Part shown: piece after piece, positions 40,994 to 50,200 of the stretch
How the letters are laid out: each line of letters starts with the position of its first letter
Numbering within the stretch: the first letter of the stretch is position 1
Source: CATQHL01 sp965242895
GTDB taxonomy: Bacteria > Actinomycetota > Acidimicrobiia > Acidimicrobiales > CATQHL01
DNA: 64,000 nt
Assembly (NCBI GenBank): GCA_965242895.1
Contig: OZ251507.1
Coordinates: forward strand, 124,001 to 188,000
Reading direction: 5' to 3'
Notes under the pieces: model-generated
Databases searched by the model: none
Seen by the model: the letters and a program-made list of their open reading frames with translations, nothing else
What the model was told of the DNA's origin: nothing
Translations under genes and position numbers: made by a program

Positions 40994-43964
40994 CCTGACA
41001 GCAGCCGACTTCACCGAGTTCTTCAGCGACGTTCACGGACACCCTCCATTCCCCTGGCAGAGCCGCCTGACCGCCAGGGTGATCGAAACCGGAGAATGGC
41101 CTGAAGTCATCGATCTGCCCACCGGTTCAGGGAAGACCGCCGTGCTGGACACCGCAATTTTCGCGCTAGCCGCCCGCCCAGATGTCTCACCGCGCCGCGT
41201 CGTGTTCGTGATTGATCGGCGAATCGTCGTCGACCAAGTTCACAAGAGGGCGCAGCGCATTCAAGAGCGCATCCAGGACGGAAATACCCCAATGCTCGCC
41301 CTGATTCGAGAGCGGCTGAGCACCCTCAGCGACGGAGACGGCGACCTGATAGGAGTCGCTGCGCTGCGAGGCGGGATTCCGATCGACGACAACTGGACGC
41401 ACCGCCCTGACATGCCCTGGTGCATCGTCTCCACCGTGGATCAGTTCGGCTCCAAGCTCTTGTTCCGCGGCTACGGCGTAAGCCCAGGAATGCGCCCCAT
41501 CCACGCCGGACTAGCAGGCAACGATTGCTTGGTGATCCTAGACGAAGTCCATCTCAGCGTTCCGTTCTCTCAGACCCTCTCTGGGATCGCTTCACTGCCT
41601 AGCGGCAAACTCTCGCGCCGCTTCCAGGTCGTGGAGATGTCCGCCACACCCAGCAACCCACAAGCAGAGCGTTTCACGTTGAACGCCTCCGACACCGCCG
41701 ACAGCGAAGAATTGCGGCGTAGGGTGCGAGCACGGAAATCGGCCAAACTAGTGCCGGTAGGTTCACCGACCAAACCTCCCCACGAAGTGATTCCCCGCGA
41801 AGTCCTGAAAATCGCCAAGAAGGAACTCAGCGACAGAGTGCGAAGCGTAGGAGTCATCGTCAACCGGGTTCGCACCGCACGGGAAACCCACAAGGCACTT
41901 TCCGACGCCGGCTACGCCGCCCACCTGATAACCGGACGCATGAGACCGCTGGATCGAGTAGCGAAACTTGATGCGATAGCAGGCCTGGTCGAGCCGGATC
42001 CGGATCGGCGAACCGACACGGAGCACCTGACCTTCGTGGTCTCCACGCAAGCAATCGAAGTGGGCGCCGACTTCAGCTTCGACGCTCTGATCACTGAGTG
42101 CGCCGCCATCGACAGCCTGAAGCAAAGGTTCGGACGCCTGGACAGGCGAGGAGTTCTCTCGGCAGTCCCCGACGACGACGAGGACTTCAGCCCCTTGTTC
42201 ACCCTAGAAGACGCAGGCTTCTCCGACGCCGCACCCTCGGCGCCCTCGACCGCAGACCCCTCGGCACACACAGATACCGCCGCTCAAAGCTGGATTCTAG
42301 GGCCAAAGTCAGTGGTCGCTTCCAAGAAACCCGACCCCATCTACGGCGAAGCCGTGAAGGCGACGTGGAACGAACTGGAAATCCGTTCCTTTGACGGCGA
42401 CCTCGAAGTCGGCCCTCTTTCCTTGCAGGACTTTCCCGAAAATGCTTACGCTCCCAAGAACGACGCTCCCCTCCTGCTAAAGACACACATCGACGCCTGG
42501 GCTCAAACTAACCCTGAACCTATAGTGCAGCCTTCGGTTGAGAGTTTCCTCCACGGACTAGACCAGCCCAGCAACTCCGACGTTTCAATAGTTTGGCGCT
42601 GGGATCCTTCCAGTGAAGTTCTCCGGCTCGTCCCGCCCAGGCAGGCAGAGTTTCTGCAGATTCCTATCCAGGCCGCTAAGTCCTGGCTTTCCGGCGAACC
42701 TGAAGCGCCCGTGGCCGACATCAACCTCACTCAGGTCGATATTTCTGCGAACGGCGCTGCGGATTCGTTCAAGTCGTCCGACTGGGTTCGCTGGGACGGA
42801 TTTCAGGACGGCCCGAAGCGAATCAGGGTCAGCGAAATCAAGCCTGGCGACATCATCATCGTGTCTCCGCAAAAGGGTGGATTGTCGGGTGAGACCTGGA
42901 ACCCGGGCTCAAAGGAAGAAGTCTCAGACTTGGGGGACGCCGCTCAATTGGCGTATGGAAAGCGGGCGACGCTGCGTCTCCACTCAAAACTGTTTGCCGA
43001 CAAACGAAGCGATTCCTCCCCGACCTCAGCAGCAGAGACCGAAGAGAACGAGGCCGATACCTCCCCACGAGACGGCGATCAGAGCATCGCAGGCAATCCC
43101 CCGACCCCAGCAGAGGAGAACGAGGTCGATACCTCCCCACTGGAACGGATAAAGGAATGGCTAGACAGACAAACCGAACTTCCTGAGTGGGCAACCGATG
43201 CGCTTGAGCGTCTTGACCTCGCCACATGCGAGCTGCATCACGTAGGAGTAAACGAGGAAGACCCCAAGGCAGGCTATTACGTGCTGGCAGAAAAGAAAGT
43301 AGACGCCGGCGCTCTCGACGGCTCCGACTTGTCAGGGTCGCTGACCGGAACAGGTGTCAAACTCGGATCCCATCTTGAAGGGGTCGGAGATCGTGCCAAG
43401 AGGTTTGCCGCCAGTCTGGGCTTGAACGAAGAACTGCAAAAGGATCTCCGCTTAGCCGGCCGCCTGCATGATCTAGGGAAAGTCGATACTCGTTTTCAAG
43501 CCTTGCTGGTGGGAGGTGATCCAGTCGCTCTCGCTTTGCAAGAGGAGCCTCTCGCCAAGTCAAAACCCGGTACTCCCAAGAACAGGCCCCCCGAAGACTT
43601 GAAGTATCCGAAGGGGATGCGGCACGAGATTGCCAGCGTGGCGATGATCGAATCCAACGAAGACGTACTGGCAGAAGCCCACGACAAAGACCTAGTGCTG
43701 CATCTGGTAGGCACCCATCATGGACACGGCCGTCCGCTGCCGCCCGTGGTTGAAGACCTAAACCCGCAACCACTTTCATACGAATTGGACGGCATCAGAA
43801 TGCAGACCAGTTCCGACCTTCTCGAATCACGGATCGCCCTGGACATGGCCGACCGTTTCTGGAGACTGACCGACCGATACGGCTACCACGGTCTGGGCTG
43901 GCTAGAAGCCATCCTGCGGCTCGCCGACCACCGTCAGAGCGAAATGGAAGCGGAGAGACAATGA
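40986..43964 (+). CDS. cas3: Cas3 helicase-nuclease with C-terminal HD domain (type I-G arrangement)
   Basis: About 992 residues from ATG 40986. The helicase comes first: motif I LPTGSGKT (44-51), motif II VILDEVHLSVPFS, SAT as EMSATPSN, motif V/VI FVVSTQAIEVGADFSFDAL and LKQRFGRLDRRG. The HD nuclease is at the end: LRLAGRLHDLGKVDTRFQAL (HD), RHEIASVAMIE and HLVGTHHGHGRP, supplying the metal-binding His/Asp set. Helicase-then-HD order is the hallmark of I-G. Around residues 675-720 is a low-complexity linker with two similar Glu/Pro/Ser segments (ENEADTSP, ENEVDTSP). ATGA overlap with the next gene indicates coupled translation. Confidence 0.95.
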   Translation: MNDLTAADFTEFFSDVHGHPPFPWQSRLTARVIETGEWPEVIDLPTGSGKTAVLDTAIFALAARPDVSPRRVVFVIDRRIVVDQVHKRAQRIQERIQDGNTPMLALIRERLSTLSDGDGDLIGVAALRGGIPIDDNWTHRPDMPWCIVSTVDQFGSKLLFRGYGVSPGMRPIHAGLAGNDCLVILDEVHLSVPFSQTLSGIASLPSGKLSRRFQVVEMSATPSNPQAERFTLNASDTADSEELRRRVRARKSAKLVPVGSPTKPPHEVIPREVLKIAKKELSDRVRSVGVIVNRVRTARETHKALSDAGYAAHLITGRMRPLDRVAKLDAIAGLVEPDPDRRTDTEHLTFVVSTQAIEVGADFSFDALITECAAIDSLKQRFGRLDRRGVLSAVPDDDEDFSPLFTLEDAGFSDAAPSAPSTADPSAHTDTAAQSWILGPKSVVASKKPDPIYGEAVKATWNELEIRSFDGDLEVGPLSLQDFPENAYAPKNDAPLLLKTHIDAWAQTNPEPIVQPSVESFLHGLDQPSNSDVSIVWRWDPSSEVLRLVPPRQAEFLQIPIQAAKSWLSGEPEAPVADINLTQVDISANGAADSFKSSDWVRWDGFQDGPKRIRVSEIKPGDIIIVSPQKGGLSGETWNPGSKEEVSDLGDAAQLAYGKRATLRLHSKLFADKRSDSSPTSAAETEENEADTSPRDGDQSIAGNPPTPAEENEVDTSPLERIKEWLDRQTELPEWATDALERLDLATCELHHVGVNEEDPKAGYYVLAEKKVDAGALDGSDLSGSLTGTGVKLGSHLEGVGDRAKRFAASLGLNEELQKDLRLAGRLHDLGKVDTRFQALLVGGDPVALALQEEPLAKSKPGTPKNRPPEDLKYPKGMRHEIASVAMIESNEDVLAEAHDKDLVLHLVGTHHGHGRPLPPVVEDLNPQPLSYELDGIRMQTSSDLLESRIALDMADRFWRLTDRYGYHGLGWLEAILRLADHRQSEMEAERQ

Positions 43965-44887
43965 ACGGAACGCATCTCAACGGACTTGAAGCCACCAATC
44001 CCCTCGCTTTCTTGGGGGCTCTGGGAGTTCAAGTGGCTTTCGAGCATCAAGCCGAGCAGCCGAAACTCTGGTGGAGCGACGACCTCACGCCTCACGCAGT
44101 CGTGAGCGAGGAATTCAGCATCGGTCAGATCGCAGATCGCTCAATGGAGGTCTTCCCTGACTGGTTGGATAGTCCGGCCATGAACCCAGGACTTCCAGAG
44201 AACGACAGCAAAACAAAATCACTCAAGTTCAAGGCAGACAAAGTCCGAAGCTACCTGAAATCGGCCCAAGCAAATGAGCCAGGGAACTCCTTGGCTGCCG
44301 CCCTGCTCGCCGAAGGAAGCCTGGACAACAACGACACTGCCAAACCTTCCGACCTGTATTTCACCGCAGGCCAACAGAAGTTCATGGAAATGGCCTGCGA
44401 AGTGCTGAGCTCAGTTACGCGTGAAAACATCATGAACGCTCTCAGTGAACAATGGCGCTACGACAGCGAACTGCCGTCGCTGAACTGGGATGTAACCGAC
44501 GACCGAGACTACGCTCTATCTGCAACTGATCCCTCCAAAGTCAAAAAGCTGACCAATCCAGGAGTCGAGGCTTTAGCCATCCTCGGTCTGAGCCGCTACC
44601 CGGTTTTTGCCGGCAAGCTTGACGGAAAAGACAGGACGCTTACACAAGGCTGCTCCGGGCGGTGGACGTCTGCCTCTTTCTCCTGGCCGGTCTGGGATCG
44701 ACCCGCCGCACCCAACGCAGTGAAGTCGCTTCTAGCCCACGCAAGCCATCATGAACCCAATGAGCGCTTAATGAAACAACTGCCGGCTTGGGGAGTGCTA
44801 ACAATACGAAGTTCCCCGATCGGACGCTCCTCTCAAGGGGGCTACGGAACGTTCTACCCTTCCGGGGTTGTGTGGCGACGCCCATGA
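43961..44887 (+). CDS. Short Cas8-like large subunit, Csb3/Csx17-related
   Basis: A 308-residue protein in the Cas8u position. The start HLNGLEATNPLAFLGALGVQ matches the N-terminal pattern of Csx17/Csb3 proteins (a L-x-G-x-x-x-x-P-x-x-(F/Y)-L-x-A-L-G segment). Near the end AWGVLTIRSSPIGRSSQGGY resembles their C-terminal region. The length is close to Csb3 (GSU0052-like) rather than the roughly 700-residue Csx17, so the type I-G effector here would be the Csb3-containing kind. It would recognise the PAM and complete the Cascade. It overlaps cas3 by 4 nt and its stop lies at the cas4-cas1 start. Confidence 0.62.
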   Translation: MNGTHLNGLEATNPLAFLGALGVQVAFEHQAEQPKLWWSDDLTPHAVVSEEFSIGQIADRSMEVFPDWLDSPAMNPGLPENDSKTKSLKFKADKVRSYLKSAQANEPGNSLAAALLAEGSLDNNDTAKPSDLYFTAGQQKFMEMACEVLSSVTRENIMNALSEQWRYDSELPSLNWDVTDDRDYALSATDPSKVKKLTNPGVEALAILGLSRYPVFAGKLDGKDRTLTQGCSGRWTSASFSWPVWDRPAAPNAVKSLLAHASHHEPNERLMKQLPAWGVLTIRSSPIGRSSQGGYGTFYPSGVVWRRP

Positions 44888-44888
44888 G

Positions 44889-46058
44889 ATGACTTCAGAT
44901 GTTCCCGCACTTGTGCCTGCGAGAATGCTCAACGAGTTTGAGTACTGTAAGCGTCTTTTTTACCTCGAATGGGTGAACGGCAGTTGGGCGGACAACCCTG
45001 ACACTGTTGAAGGAAGTTACGTCCACAGGGTCGTAGACGCAGGCGGCGGAAAGTTCGAAGGCCCCGAGGAAGAAAACCCCGTCAAGCTGGCCAAATCGGT
45101 TTCGCTCGGCTCGGAAAAACTCGGCCTAATCGCCAAGGCCGACATCATCGAAAGTTCGGACGGGCGCGTCGTCCCCGTCGAGGTAAAGAGAGGCAGGCCC
45201 CCTTTGCACGGCCCTGCCTGGACTCCGGAACTTGTGCAGCTTTGCGCCATCGGGCTCCTTCTCCAGGAAAACGGCTACGAGTGCACCGAAGGCCAGATTT
45301 ACTTCAACGAAACACGTGAAAGAGTGGATGTCGAGTTCAACGAAAGGCTGGTCTCCCAGACCAAGAGTCTGATCGTCGGACTCAGGGAGGTGGCGGCGTC
45401 TGACACCATTCCCCCACCCCTGGTCGACAGCCCCAAGTGCCCGAGGTGTTCGCTCGTCGGGATCTGTCTACCGGACGAAACAAACCTGCACGCAAAAAGA
45501 GCCTCGAAGCGCCCCCGCCGCCTCACGCCTCGCGACCCTGCCGCAAGGCCGCTCTACGTGTCTCAGCAGGGCGCAAAGATCGGAATACGCTCCGGCAGGG
45601 CGACCGTCACCCTCCATAAGAAAGAAATCGAATCCGTCCGGATGCTCGACGTTTCTCAGATCAACGTGCTTGGAAACGTCCAATTGAGTTCACAACTGAT
45701 GCGAGCAGCCTTCGACCGGGACGTCCCTGTGTGTTGGTTCTCCTACGGCGGCTGGTTCAAAGGGATAGCCACCGGTCATCCCTCGAAACACGTGGAGCTC
45801 CGCAGACGGCAGGTCGCTGTGGCAGCCCAGGCAGGTCTGCCCATAGCCCAGAACATGGTGCGAGGCAAGATCAAGAACTGCCGAACGCTTCTGAGGCGCA
45901 ACTCTCGATCTGACTGCGAGGAAGTGCTGGAACAACTCAACAACCTGGCCGATCAAGCCTCGGACGCACCCTCCATCGAATCACTTCTAGGCGTCGAAGG
46001 CACAGCCGGCCGCCTTATTTTTCGCATTTTTCGAAAATGCTGGCGTCCGACGACATAG
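44889..46058 (+). CDS. cas4-cas1: Cas4-Cas1 fusion, N-terminal part (Cas4 plus Cas1 up to the frameshift)
   Basis: 389 residues from ATG 44889. The Cas4 RecB-like nuclease has Cys 20 (FEYCKRLFYLEW), VEGSYVH, the catalytic Asp 84 (AKAD), VEVKRG (Glu 98, Lys 100) and the iron-sulphur Cys cluster KCPRCSLVGIC (184, 187, 193). Cas1 begins near residue 215 (RPLYVSQQGAKIGIRSGRAT) and proceeds to the catalytic Glu (about 370) in LGVEGTAGRL. The frame then runs into an abnormal end (IFRIFRKCWRPTT). The natural continuation is in the -1 frame, shown next. Cas4-Cas1 fusions are typical of type I-G and couple PAM-dependent prespacer trimming to integration. Confidence 0.9.
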   Translation: MTSDVPALVPARMLNEFEYCKRLFYLEWVNGSWADNPDTVEGSYVHRVVDAGGGKFEGPEEENPVKLAKSVSLGSEKLGLIAKADIIESSDGRVVPVEVKRGRPPLHGPAWTPELVQLCAIGLLLQENGYECTEGQIYFNETRERVDVEFNERLVSQTKSLIVGLREVAASDTIPPPLVDSPKCPRCSLVGICLPDETNLHAKRASKRPRRLTPRDPAARPLYVSQQGAKIGIRSGRATVTLHKKEIESVRMLDVSQINVLGNVQLSSQLMRAAFDRDVPVCWFSYGGWFKGIATGHPSKHVELRRRQVAVAAQAGLPIAQNMVRGKIKNCRTLLRRNSRSDCEEVLEQLNNLADQASDAPSIESLLGVEGTAGRLIFRIFRKCWRPTT

Positions 46059-46531
46059 GGACGTTCGAATTGAGCGGAAGGAACAGGAGACCTCCGCAGG
46101 ATCCCGTCAACTGCCTCTTGTCTTACGCCTACTCGCTCTTGACCAAAGACCTGACCGCTACTTTGATCGGCGTGGGCTTCGATCCGTATCTGGGGGTCTA
46201 CCACAAACCCAGGTTCGGTAGACCGGCCTTGGCGCTCGATCTTGCCGAGGAGTTTCGTCCTCTAGTAGCGGATTCCGTGGTCATCACAGCGATCAACAAC
46301 GGAGAAATCCGCCGGTCAGGTTTCGTAGTGAGAGCACGCGGCGTGGCGCTGACCTCCAAGGCGCGACGATCTTTCATCGCAGCATACGAGCGACGCCTAG
46401 AGCAGATAATCACTCATCCGATCTATCACTACCGCATCTCTTACCGCAGAGTTTTTGAGGTCCAAGCCCGAATGTTGGGGGCGCATCTTCTAGGAGAAGT
46501 CCCCCACTACGTACCCTTCATGACACGATGA
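46037..46531 (+). CDS. cas1: Cas1, C-terminal part in the -1 frame (rest of the broken fusion)
   Basis: Written from its own ATG 46037, though the homology starts near 46016. Read in this frame the DNA just upstream gives YFSHFSKMLASDD, which fits the Cas1 continuation of GVEGTAGRL. It carries the conserved helix RRPPQDPVNCLLSYAYSLL, the catalytic His in VGFDPYLGVYHKPRFGRP and the Asp region ALALDLAEEFRP, so two of the three metal ligands are here and the Glu is in the other frame. The cause could be a single-base deletion (the T5 or A4 run at 46017-46037), a sequencing error, or programmed slippage. Independent reinitiation at ATG 46037 is also possible. Confidence 0.85.
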   Translation: MLASDDIGTFELSGRNRRPPQDPVNCLLSYAYSLLTKDLTATLIGVGFDPYLGVYHKPRFGRPALALDLAEEFRPLVADSVVITAINNGEIRRSGFVVRARGVALTSKARRSFIAAYERRLEQIITHPIYHYRISYRRVFEVQARMLGAHLLGEVPHYVPFMTR

Positions 46532-46750
46532 ATAGTGTTCTGGGGATGTTATGGGGAATTCGTTCAAAGAAACAGTGTGAGCAGGCAACTATGCAACACC
46601 GCCACCACACTAGACGAATCACCCTCGGCGCTGGTTCAAAGAGAAAGTGCGGCAGGCAACTATACAACTGCTGAGTAATACCAAAGACGCCAGCCGGCAG
46701 CTTCGCCGCCCGTGTCCGCCGTCCGCATTCCAGTAGAAACGAGATAAGCA
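46529..46750 (+). repeat. cas1-cas2 spacer with a 36-nt direct duplication
   Basis: GTTCAAAGAAACAGTGTGAG with CAGGCAACTATGCAAC (46562-46597) and GTTCAAAGAGAAAGTGCGGC with AGGCAACTATACAAC (46634-46668) are near-identical, 72 nt apart. A gap of this size is unusual between cas1 and cas2. No gene is seen in it. Confidence 0.8.
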
Positions 46751-47050
46751 ATGTCGAAGGGAAGAAGACGTTACATCGTTGCTTACGACATACGTGAGCC
46801 CAAGAGACTCCGAAAAGTTCATAAGAAAATGACGGAATACGGCTGGCCAATGCAATACAGCGTTTTCCTCTCCGACCTAGACATCATGGAGTTCCTAGAA
46901 CTCCGCCAGGAACTCGGCGAAATAATCCACCACGGGGAAGATTCAGTTGCTATGATCGACCTAGGTGACCCGCTAGAGAGAGGAAAAGAATGCTTCACAT
47001 TCATGGGAGTATCGTTACCCCTGCCAACCAGCGGGCCGGTAGTTTTGTGA
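46751..47050 (+). CDS. cas2: Cas2
   Basis: A 99-residue ferredoxin-fold protein that forms the dimeric core of the integration complex with Cas1. Seen are RRRYIVAYDIREPKRLRKVH (strand 1 with the Asp), KKMTEYGWPMQYSVFLSDL, and DSVAMIDLGDPLERGKECF at the later strands. ATG 46751 is preceded by GAGATAAGCA, a modest ribosome binding site. It ends directly before the CRISPR leader. Confidence 0.95.
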   Translation: MSKGRRRYIVAYDIREPKRLRKVHKKMTEYGWPMQYSVFLSDLDIMEFLELRQELGEIIHHGEDSVAMIDLGDPLERGKECFTFMGVSLPLPTSGPVVL

Positions 47051-47228
47051 TGCGAGAGGTCCAATGACAACTAAACTGCTAGAGACTCCTCGAATCGGCG
47101 AAACTCCAGCGTGCCGCCGATTTTGCTCTTTGACAACTGAAACAGCTTCTCCCCCAAAAGCCCACCAGGGCGAAGCGCTCGCAAACCCTCGCGAAACTCC
47201 TGCGTATAACCCACAAAATATAAGAGCC
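47051..47228 (+). promoter_or_regulatory. CRISPR leader with two duplicated motifs
   Basis: 178 bp between cas2 and the first repeat. TGACAACT(G)AAACNGCT occurs at 47065-47080 and 47131-47147, and GCGAAACTCCNGCGT at 47098-47112 and 47191-47205, in alternating order, so the leader looks like a two-module tandem duplication. The second copy includes CTTTGACAACTG, a possible -35. The AT-rich TATAACCCACAAAATATAAG lies just before the array and should serve as its promoter. Confidence 0.75.
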
Positions 47229-50200
47229 GTTACGCTGGGCGGTTTGCCCGGCCTCCATTGAAGCACGTTGCGCGACGCTGCTGCGGGTTCAGGGGCGCGG
47301 TCGAAGTTACGCTGGGCGGTTTGCCCGGCCTCCATTGAAGCAATCGCCCGCTAGTCGTTCGCTGGGGGCGGCGATACGGCCCTGGGTTACGCTGGGCGGT
47401 TTGCCCGGCCTCCATTGAAGCGGCACGTGTTGGAGCGTCGCGAACCTCCCGCTTCGCCGGTTACGCTGGGCGGTTTGCCCGGCCTCCATTGAAGCGATGA
47501 GGCTTCAATGCCGCTGGCCGAAGAGACTGGCGGCCAGGGTTACGCTGGGCGGTTTGCCCGGCCTCCATTGAAGCAGGACTTCGTTCGGTGAATTCGGTTA
47601 CGCTGGGCGGTTTGCCCGGCCTCCATTGAAGCAAGTCAAGCTTAAGTTACGCTGGGCGGTTTGCCCGGCCTCCATTGAAGCGCCAAAGCGGTAGGTGGGC
47701 GCCCGGCCTCCATTCGACGCGGTAGCAGTCGAGTTGCGTTACGCTGGGCGGTTTGCCCGGCCTCCATTGAAGCTTTGAATGAAGTAACGCCAGCGCAGCT
47801 TTGTTACGCTGGGCGGTTTGCCCGCCTCCATTGAATGTTCGGCGTGCTCCCTTGCTGAAGCGGTTACGCTGGGCGGTTTGCCCGGCCTCCATTGAAGCGG
47901 GAATCCTTCGAGCGCGTTCGCGCGTGGTTGGTCGCGTGGTTACGCTGGGCGGTTTGCCCGGCCTCCATTGAAGCTCGCCAGCGCTCCGAGCTCCACGATG
48001 GCTCGTTACGCTGGGCGGTTTGCCCGGCCTCCATTGAAGCGCTCGCGGAATGGGGTGTGGTCTGAACCGCGCAGCCGAGCCAAAGGTTACGCTGGGCGGT
48101 TTGCCCGGCCTCCATTGAAGCAGTGCTGTCAATGAAGGACGTTACGCTTGCCCGGCCTCCATTTGCTCGTCGATGGTCGCGCGTTACGCTGGGCGGTTTG
48201 CCCGGCCTCCATTGAAGCAACCTTCCATCCCGCTTCAGCCGGTGGGGCGCTGGGCGGTTTGCCCGGCCTCCATTCGCTCGGGGGGGGGTCGGCTTCGAGG
48301 TTACGCTGGGCGGTTTGCCCGGCCTCCATTGAAGCGCGAACCTTCGGGCGGGCCACGCTTGTTACGCTGGGCGGTTTGCCCGGCCTCCATTGAAGCCTGG
48401 TGCTAGCCGGCGCTATGCTTGTTACGCTGGGCGGTTTGCCCGGCCTCCATTGAAGCGTATTGCTGGATAAGTTACGCTGGGCGGTTTGCCCGGACCTCCA
48501 TTGAAGCGCGCCGGGTAGCGCACCCTTCGGGTTACGCTGGGCGGTTTGCCCGGCCTCCATTGAAGCGGGCTTCGAATCTCGCCGTTCTCGCTTGGGGTGG
48601 TTACGCTGGGCGGTTTGCCCGGCCTCCATTGAAGCGTCGGCTAGCGCTTCGGGGCGATGCGCCCTGGTTCGTTGGTTACGCTGGGCGGTTTGCCCGGCCT
48701 CCATTGAAGCACCCCACTATCGGGAGTCGCAAGTTGTTCGCAGGCGAGCGGCGTTACGCTGGGCGGTTTGCCCGGCCTCCATTGAAGCGACGGCGCCAAC
48801 GGGGGCGCACCCCCAGGGTCGCTAGCTGTTACGCTGGGCGGTTTGCCCGGCCTCCATTGAAGCGAGCTCGCTCCGGCTCGCAGGGCGTTACGCTGGGGCG
48901 GCCTCCATTGAAGCGAATATCCGTTCGCTGGAGACTCTCGTAGTGTTACGCTGGGCGGTTTGCCCGGCCTCCATTGAAGCTATCTGGCACGAGTGCGGCG
49001 TACGGGGTGACGGCGCCTGGTTACGCTGGGCGGTTTGCCCGGCCTCCATTGAAGCGTGAGCCTTGGGGCTCGTTACGCTGCACTCTCCATTGCCGGTCTC
49101 GTGGCGGTTACGCTGGGCGGTTTGCCCGGCCTCCATTGAAGCGAGTTCCCGCGCCGAGCGGGCGAAATTCCCGTTCAGAACAGTGCAGGATTCCCGTTAC
49201 GCTGGGCGGTTTGCCCGGCCTCCATTGAAGCCGAGCCTCGGCTCGCCCTCGTGTAGGGTGTCTCGTCGGTTACGCTGGGCGGTTTGCCCGGCCTCCATTG
49301 AAGCGGCTCGCGTCCAGCGTACCTGGAAAAGCTCCGGCGGGGTTACGCTGGGCGGTTTGCCCGGCCTCCATTGAAGCGAAGTTGGCGGCCGCAGGAGTTT
49401 CCTCCAGGTGCATCCTGCGGGGTCCGTTACGCTGGGCGGTTTGCCCGGCCTCCATTGAAGCGACGGCTTACGCTGGGCGGTTTGCCCGGCCTCCATTGAA
49501 GCTTGCTCTGCTTCTCGTATCCCTGGGGGGTTACGCTGGGCGGTTTGCCCGGCCTCCATTAACGCCTAACCCGATGGTTACGCTGGGCGGTTTGCCCGGC
49601 CTCCATTGAAGCGCAGTCTGAGAGAACGGGCTCCATTGAAGCCGGCTGCTTCCCGCAGCCGGTCGCGTCAGGTTACGCTGGGCGGTTTGCCCGGCCTCCA
49701 TTGAAGCGCGCTGTCCGCGCGTGGCCGTCCAGAACAGTGGGTTACGCTGGGCGGTTTGCCCGGCCTCCATTGAAAGCGCATCTCCGCCTTCAGGGTTACG
49801 CTGGGCGGTTTGCCCGGCCTCCATTGAAGCCCTACCTACGAACCCTAGCCCACCTTGGGCGTTACGCTGGGCGGTTTGCCCGGCCTCCATTGAAGCGAGG
49901 TGGATGTCGGCGTCTGTGGGCTCGGCGGGCGGTTACGCTGGGCGGTTTGCCCGGCCTCCATTGAAGCGCTCGGAGCTCCCGATGCCAACCTGAATCAAGC
50001 CCTGGCAGTTACGCTGGGCGGTTTGCCCGGCCTCCATTGAAGCGCTTCTCAGGGCGGCTAGCAGAAAGCTTCGAACCCGGCTGTTACGCTGGGCGGTTTG
50101 CCCGGCCTCCATTGAAGCGCGTGTGAAGGTGAGTCACGCCGCCCCCCCGATATTGCTGCAGTAGGCGGCGTTACGCTGGGCGGTTTGCCCGGCCTCCATT

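Noticed and set aside
46038..46058. Normal C-terminus of the Cas4-Cas1 protein at 46058
   Set aside because: The last 13 residues do not resemble Cas1 and the homology continues in the -1 frame.
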